A stretch of DNA of 64,000 bases from Juglans regia (Eukaryota > Streptophyta > Magnoliopsida > Fagales > Juglandaceae), in contig NC_049907.1 of NCBI RefSeq assembly GCF_001411555.2, positions 11,985,634 through 12,049,633 on the forward strand, given 5' to 3'. Made by a program: the position numbers and the translations under genes. Shown here one piece after another: positions 58,303 to 64,000 of the stretch (positions are counted from its first letter, which is position 1; every line of letters begins with the position of its first letter). The notes beneath the pieces are model-generated. The model ran no database searches, was not told the origin of the DNA, and was given only the letters and a program-made list of their open reading frames with translations.

Positions 58303-58350
58303 GTTGACCGAGTCGTTGACCAAGCTGTTGACTGAGCCGTTGACCAATCC
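58303..58350 (+). repeat. Four 12 bp units with W-box-like TTGAC cores
   Basis: gttgaccgagtc, gttgaccaagct, gttgactgagcc, gttgaccaatcc follow each other without a gap. Each contains TTGACC or TTGACT, the core bound by WRKY factors in other plant promoters. Whether they act here is unknown. Confidence 0.75.
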
Positions 58351-58808
58351 GCCGACTTCCGATTTTCACCAGAACCCAGTTTGAACCGGCTGAACCAGTT
58401 TACTCGGTTTCCTGAACCGGTTCGTGACAGATTTACTCAATCGGGTCGTTCGAGATCATTTCAAACCCGATTTAGCTCGTTCAAAAGCCGTTGTGCTCCA
58501 AATTTCAAGCCAAAATATTACAAAACACCTGTTGGTCGAAATTATTTCCAGAAATTTTTTAAAAAATGTGAAACATCAAGGAAAGGTCATGGATATCCTC
58601 GATCGGAGCGTCACTTTCATTATTCTCCTTATATAAAATATAATAGGAGAATTTCTAGGCTACCACATTGAATTAAATCCAAAGGTTATTATTACTATTA
58701 AGTTTCTAATAGTTTTAATTTTTTCACAGTTGAACTATTGTATTTAAATAGTACACATTTATTATTTCTACATTCTTCTTGTTGATTAAATTTTAAGGTT
58801 TATTATTC

Positions 58809-59470
58809 ATGACACCAAAGAAAAGTATTGATCCCTCAAGGATAGAAAAATTGAATGGAAGAAATTTCCTGGCCTGGAAAAGGCATATAACTTTTTTTCT
58901 AACCCATGAAAAGACCTTATATACATTAACAACACCAGAGTCATGTGAAGAAATTGTAGAAAATGATGAAAGTGAAAGTGGAAGTAACATTTCAAATAAA
59001 GATAAATGGATAGAACACAATGCATGGGCAAAAGTTTTAATTTTGCATTGCATGAGTGATCATATTACTCTTTTATTTGAAGACTATAAAACTGCTAAAA
59101 AAATTATGAATGCAGTTGAAGCAAAGTATGGTTTAAGGTCGGATACTTATATACAGTTATTATTGGATAAGTATAACCGGACTTGTATGAAAGAGAATGA
59201 TGATATTAGTGATCATGTACTTTAAATGGAGTTAATGGCAAAAAAATTACATGATGCCGATCATCCTCTCACTGACAAAATGTAAGTCACAACTATACTA
59301 AATAGTCTTCCTTCATCTTGGGATCATGTTATTACTTCTTTAACACACAGTGGAAATGAAGTAACAATGATATCGCTTCCAATACTTTTAGTACTTGAAG
59401 GAGAAATGATGAAAAGAAGGAATAAAGATGGTGAATCATCCAATTTATTGATGGTCAGGACAAGCGTTCT
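58809..59470 (+). pseudogene. Copia gag of fragment A
   Basis: ATG at 58809 opens MTPKKSIDPSRIEKLNGRNF, then LAWKRHITFFLTHEKTLYTL and FEDYKTAKKIMNAVEAKYGL, an N-terminal UBN2/DUF4219-type copia gag. The frame stops with TAA at 59223. The following sequence continues the protein in broken form (HDADHPLTDKM-like, then ILNSLPSSWDHVITSL) to about 59470. Confidence 0.75.
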
Positions 59471-59599
59471 ACACAGAATAAGATGAAGTCAAAACAGTTT
59501 AAGAAAAAGAAGTGGTTAAAAAGAAAACAGAATAAACTATTTTCTAGAAACTGTTTTAAGAACAACCTAAGAACAACCTTCTATGGAAGGTCTAGGTCA

Positions 59600-60450
59600 T
59601 CCCTTACTTACGAGGGCAGCGTCTGTTCAAATATGTTGATGGAACATGTTTAGCTTCTCCTGCAAAACTCTCCAATGACACACCAAATCCCAAATATGAA
59701 GTTTGGGCTCACCATGATCAACTGGTCATGTCTACTCTTATATCCTCTCTTTCTGAATCTACTATTGCACAGGTTGTTGGCTGTGCTTCTACAAGGCAGG
59801 TCTGGCTCTCTTTAGAGTCCACATTTGCCTCTTCATCTCAATTACAGATAATCCAGATGCAACTTAAGCTTGCCTCTCTTAAAAAGGGCAACGATTCCAT
59901 TCAAGAGTATTTTAAACGTGCTAAAATATTGGCTGACACGATGAATGCAGTTGGGCGTCCTCTCCACAGAGTTTGTTCCCTATTTTCTCGCTGGGCTTGG
60001 TCCAGACTATGACGCCATAGTGTCCTCTATAACTGCAAGGTTGGATCCTATTTCTATGGAAAAGCTACTTGGTCATCTGCTTGCCCATAAGGCTCGATTG
60101 CAGCATCATGCAACCACGACTTCACTTTTCTCAACCCCAGAAGCAACTGCCAACTACTCTGCTCGAGCACCTTCAAATTCCAGTCAAACCCGTGGTTTTT
60201 GCAGCCATAATAATCGAAGTCGTGGAGGACGTTTCAATACAAATCGAGGTCGTAGCTCTCCTGGACACTCAGGTAATTCCTTCCTTGATCCATCTTCATC
60301 AGTAACTAATTTTCGTCTTGTTTGCCAAGTATGTAATAGACTTGGACACATAGCACTTAAGTGCTTATATCGCTTCAACCAAGCCTACACGACCTTCGCT
60401 ACTCCCTCAGCCCATTACAGTTCATCCCTTCAATCTTTTGATGGTGCCTG
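59600..60450 (+). pseudogene. Copia gag of fragment B (UBN2, CCHC)
   Basis: Reading LRGQRLFKYVDG (59610), then HDQLVMSTLISSLSEST, GCASTRQVWLSLESTFASS and LKKGNDSIQEYFKRAK (59728-60012), shift near 59990, then SSITARLDPISMEKLLGHLL, ATANYSARAPSNSSQ and the zinc knuckle CQVCNRLGHIALKC at about 60330-60370. Typical Retrofit/Ale-like copia gag with a serine/asparagine-rich linker. One frameshift. Confidence 0.85.
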
Positions 60451-61660
60451 ATATCGATGGTGCCTGATATCCTGACACGGCAACTATCAATCACATTACA
60501 AGTGATCTTGCTAATTTAAATCTACAGTCTGCTGAACATAATGGTGATGAACATCTTTGCGTTAGTGATGGTTCCCAAGTCCCAATCTCTCACACCGGTT
60601 CTGCTACTTTTCCTTCCTCTTCCTCTCAATTCATTTTAACTAAACTTATTTGTGTTCCTTCCTTTACTAAGAACCTTTTTTCTGTTAGGCAGTTTTGCTT
60701 AGACACTGATGTTTACTGCTCTCTCACCTCTTTTCCAACATGGCCCTCAAGATTAGGTCATCTATCCATCAAAATCGTTAGAGCCATCCTCCATCAACAT
60801 AGACTTCCTTTTGATCCATCTTCTATTTCTCAGTTTTGTAATGCATGTGGTATGGCTAAGCATCATTGCCACCTGCTACTACTAGATTTACTAAGTCCAC
60901 AGCACCCTTTCAACTTGTATTCAGTGATTTGTGGGGTCCTTCCCCCCATGTCTCAAGTGAAGGCTTTCATTTTTATATTACCTTTGTTGATGACTATTCA
61001 CGCCATACATGGTTGTTTCCTTTACAAGCAAAATCTCAAGCATTGTATATTTTTACTAAGTTCAAATCCTACGTTGAATTACAATTCAGTGCCAAAATAA
61101 AACAACTACAAACTGATTAGGGTGTGGAATTCCGATCCTTTAATGAAATTTTGTACACTTCGGGAATTAAACATCGTATTACTTGTCTCATGCACACACG
61201 CAAAATGGAATAATTGAAAGAAAGCACAGACATATTGTAGATTTTGGATTGCCTTATTAGCACATGCTTCCATTCCTCTCAGTTTTTGGCCTTATGCTTT
61301 TAAACATGTAGTCACGTTAATCAATATGCTGACCTCCCCCTCTCTTCAACATCACTCTCCATATTTTCTACTACATAAAATTGAACCAGATTACAAAGGC
61401 CTTCGTGTTTTTGGGTCAGCCTGTTGGCCCTTAACCAGGCCCTTTAATCAACATAAATTGGACTATCGGTCTAAAGAATGTGTTTATCTAGGATCAATCC
61501 CAACCCACCATGGCTCCCTTTGTTAACACATCCCTACCAAACGAACCTATGTCTCCAAAGACATTCAGTTCAACGAATGTTTCTTCCCTTTTGCCCATCC
61601 ATCCAAGCCGGCTTCTAACTCACTCAAATATCATATCACCTTTGGAATTTAAGGATTTGC
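60451..61660 (+). pseudogene. Copia protease and integrase of fragment B
   Basis: Protease wording (ITSDLANLN, SQVPISHTGSATF) at 60490-60610 is broken. Integrase follows: RLGHLSIKIVRAILHQHRLP near 60755, STAPFQLVFSDLWGPSPHV and FYITFVDDYSRHTWLFPLQ (60852-61120; first two catalytic Asp residues), then GLRVFGSACWPLTRPFN and LDYRSKECVYLG (61326-61526). Stops at 61118 and later. The match ends near 61650. Confidence 0.8.
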
Positions 61661-61675
61661 GTGAATTATTTCGTT

Positions 61676-61707
<32 letters not shown>

Positions 61708-62682
61708 ATAATTTACTACTTAGAGTTTAGCAAATCGGTCTTTAGATTTTTAAAACTAGCATAAACACATTGAAATAGATTATTTTAAAAATTCAAAAAA
61801 AAATAACAAACACTTGAAACAAAAAACTAAGAAAATAATTATTAAATAATAAGAATTAGATTTTCCCTAAAAAAAAAACTTAAAAAACACTTACAATCAA
61901 AAGTAAAACAAAAAGAGAAAATTTTTGGAGAAACCAAATTATTTGTACAGGAGAAGAAAAATTGTAAAAACAAATTTCAAAACAAAAATCTAAAAATTAA
62001 TTTAAAAACTAGGAAAAAAAAACATTATATATGGGAGGGGGAATCAACAGTCTTGAGGAAAAGGGATTGCCTTCCCCTCCACGAATTGAATCACCACCAC
62101 CACCCTTGCATTTAAAGTATAGAGAGGGGTAGTCATCCATGGATGGAAACTTACCCTCGTAATGACTTTTAACATTTTAATATTTTTTTCTATTTCTAAG
62201 TTTATTTTTTCTTTATTTTTTATGTTTTATATATTTTTATTTTGTAGACTTTCTTCAAACTTTTTACTTGTTTAGGTTATTACAATTTTGTAGTTACCTT
62301 TTAGTAGTCATTTTGTTTTTAATTTTTAGGTTTTTAAATTAATTAATTAGTTAATGACATGGTTGACGTGGTAGTTTTAATTATCTTTGAGAGAAAAAAA
62401 TATTTGCTAGGGTGTGTAAGTTACGCACATTCATTTAGAAAAAAAAGTGAGTAAATATGAGACATGAAGGAAATTACTTTTTTAATAGTGAATTCTAATT
62501 TTTTTTTTAAAAAAGTACGTGAGACTTGCGCATCCCAAGTTCGTATCTACCTTACTCTATTTTCAAATTGATCGGTTATGAAATAATTCTTGGATTTGTA
62601 AAATTATTTTTATAGTTTTATATTAATTTTTTACGACATTGCTAGTGTACGTAGTACTTTATTGCCACATGCTAGCTTTTTA

Positions 62683-62895
62683 GATCTTATTTGTTTTCAT
62701 AATTTCTCTCAACTCATCTCATTTTATCTCACTAATCATTATAACTTTATCAAATTCTCACACAAATAAAATAAACAATTTAATTTTTTCAAATCTCAAA
62801 ACAAAAATAATATTAAGAAAATATATTCTAATAATATTTTATTTAATTTTTAACTTTAATCTCAACTCATCTCTTCTATAAAAATAAACGAGATT
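62683..62895. mobile_element. Tourist-like MITE 3 (213 bp)
   Basis: Left GATCTTATTTGTTTTCATAA, right AAAATAAACGAGATT, flanked by TTA (62680-62682, 62896-62898). Interior has ctcaactcatctc and aatcattataactttatcaa, matching the other family members. Confidence 0.8.
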
Positions 62896-63330
62896 TTATT
62901 GTTGCGGCATTAATATCACTTGACAATTGTATTGTTGGAAATATTAAAAGAAAATAGGAGAAAATACTTTATTTAGATAAAGCTTCTAATTCTAATAAAT
63001 CCTGAGCGATGTGATTACCCTTTCGGTCTAAAATTATCAAAAAAATGCGTTGGAGGGAATAATTCTAATAATAATAATAAAGCATGCTTCCAACGCACTT
63101 ACCCATCTGCCAAAATTATTTTTTCTTCTCAATAATTTTATTTTTCATAATAAAAAATACAAAACCAAAAATGCTCTCACAAAAAAAAAAAAGAGAGAGA
63201 GAGAGAAAAAATCATGTAAAACAATTCTTCCCAAACATACTTTTTGTGGATCTCACCATTTTCAAAAACACCAAAACAGATTTTTCTCTTTCTAAATATA
63301 GTTTGGAGGGAATATACTGTTGGAACTAAT

Positions 63331-63540
63331 GAGTCGTGCTACACCTATCGAGGGTGTAGTCTGACAAAATGTCCTGATAATGTTAAATGTATTTTTTTCA
63401 TATATTTTTGTTTATATCTTTAAATATTTTAGAAAAAAAATATAATATTATTAAAAAATATTTACTTAATCATTAAATAAGAAAAAAAAGTATCGATAAA
63501 AATACTCGGAACTCAAAATGGAGACCTCAAGCATTTCTCA
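63331..63540. mobile_element. MITE-like element (gtgctacac start)
   Basis: Starts gtcgtgctacacctatcgag and ends cctcaagcatttctcatt with an interior of ttaatcattaaataag. Same layout as 49742-49965. Confidence 0.5.
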
Positions 63541-63588
63541 TTAAAAAAAAAAATAATAATAGGAAGTTCATCTGAAAAGTTTTCTCTA

Positions 63589-63788
63589 GGCTTCGTTTGG
63601 TTTATAAACATCTCTCAACTTATCTCAACTCATCATTACAACTTTTTCAAATCTCAACATAAAATATAATAAACAATTCAACTTTTTTAAATTTTAAAAT
63701 AATAATAATATTAAAAAATAATATTCTAACAATATTTTATCATCTCAACTTAACTCAATTCAACTCACTTCAACATCCAAACGCAACC
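63589..63788. mobile_element. Tourist-like MITE 4 (200 bp)
   Basis: Left GGCTTCGTTTGGTTTATAAA, right CATCCAAACGCAACC, with TA on both sides (cta/taa). Interior ctcaacttatctcaactcat and aacaattcaacttttt are shared with MITEs 1-3. Confidence 0.8.
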
Positions 63789-64000
63789 TAAATGATTACA
63801 GTTTGGAAAAAAATATCCAATCCCAATAGGGCAAGTTTCTATATAATCATCCCATATATACTATCTAAAGAGCAGTGCTACGGGCATCACATTACAGATT
63901 TTATTACATTAATTTTATAAACTGACGTGTCACAATTTGCAAACTCAGTTTTCATGACTTTTGTTTTTTGAAAAAAAAAAAAAAAACCTTATAGTATTTA

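Larger units (their letters stand above)
57748..59500 (+). mobile_element. Plus-strand Ty1/copia fragment A (LTR end, leader, gag)
   Basis: A tggtaatcagaccc word at 57831, close to an initiator-tRNA primer site with one inserted base, follows a likely LTR end (agtaattttaca). A leader of about 960 bases follows, then gag. Orientation is opposite to the neighbouring copia. The element stops in gag near 59500, where a different copia fragment begins. Confidence 0.65.
59590..61660 (+). mobile_element. Plus-strand Ty1/copia fragment B (gag to integrase)
   Basis: A second copia element in gag, protease, integrase order, without LTRs and cut off after the integrase C-terminal part. No reverse transcriptase is present. 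It joins fragment A head to tail near 59550. Confidence 0.8.
61661..64000. other. AT-rich intergenic region with MITEs; no gene
   Basis: A (TA)n run at about 61682-61708, long poly(A) and poly(T) runs, and MITEs at 62683, 63331 and 63589. Short ORFs such as 63050-63295 read through low-complexity sequence. A ga-rich run lies at about 63193-63208. Confidence 0.6.

Noticed and set aside
58145..58369. Minus-strand ORF with repeated GQRL words
   Set aside because: It is the antisense reading of the 12 bp tandem units in a copia leader; the repetition comes from the DNA repeat.
1..64000. CRISPR arrays, rRNA operons, bacterial-type operators
   Set aside because: No regularly spaced short repeats with unique spacers and no rRNA-like sequence were seen; the DNA is clearly plant nuclear.

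Overview
The window is nuclear DNA of a flowering plant. Evidence: two spliced plant genes, Ty1/copia and Ty3/gypsy retrotransposons primed by an initiator-tRNA-type site, L1-like LINEs, a tRNA-derived SINE and several MITE families. The protein-coding gene is closest to Arabidopsis PAT12, so a eudicot; the AT-rich background and MITE types suggest a woody eudicot, perhaps Fagales (weak inference). Most of the 64 kb is transposable-element sequence. I see no rRNA, functional tRNA, CRISPR array or bacterial feature.

Layout. 1-18030: a tandem series of decayed minus-strand Ty3/gypsy pieces (internal region, LTR, internal, LTR, internal, LTR, internal), broken at 7962-13627 by a different LTR-like block with two diverged copies of a ~1.73 kb unit. 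18031-19548: two related, decayed plus-strand ORFs of unknown function, the second behind a good TATA promoter. 19549-25889: minus-strand SIRE-like Ty1/copia with one LTR and a MITE inside. 25890-28820: direct repeats, a DUF4283 remnant, MITE-like sequence and a SINE with a 17 bp target duplication. 29205-37241: the best gene, a seven-exon DHHC protein S-acyltransferase (PAT12 orthologue, 308 aa) whose 5 kb last intron holds two LINE fragments in opposite orientation. 41067-46735: a nearly complete minus-strand L1-like LINE with ORF1 intact and ORF2 broken by three frameshifts. 48382-48870: a small minus-strand gene for a 103-residue membrane protein with a 5' UTR intron. 50595-57647: a young minus-strand Ty1/copia element with both LTRs, running into a 100 N assembly gap (57648-57747). 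57748-61660: two decayed plus-strand copia fragments. 61660-64000: AT-rich sequence with MITEs.

Only PAT12 and the small membrane-protein gene look like host genes; nothing suggests they act together. The retroelements show nesting and successive decay. The least explained items are the plus-strand ORF pair at 18442-19548 lying antisense beside a copia element, the duplicated LTR-like block at 7962-13627, the GC-rich leader of the young copia element, and a copia leader with four 12 bp units each carrying a W-box-like core. I did not find a clear case of a new biological system.
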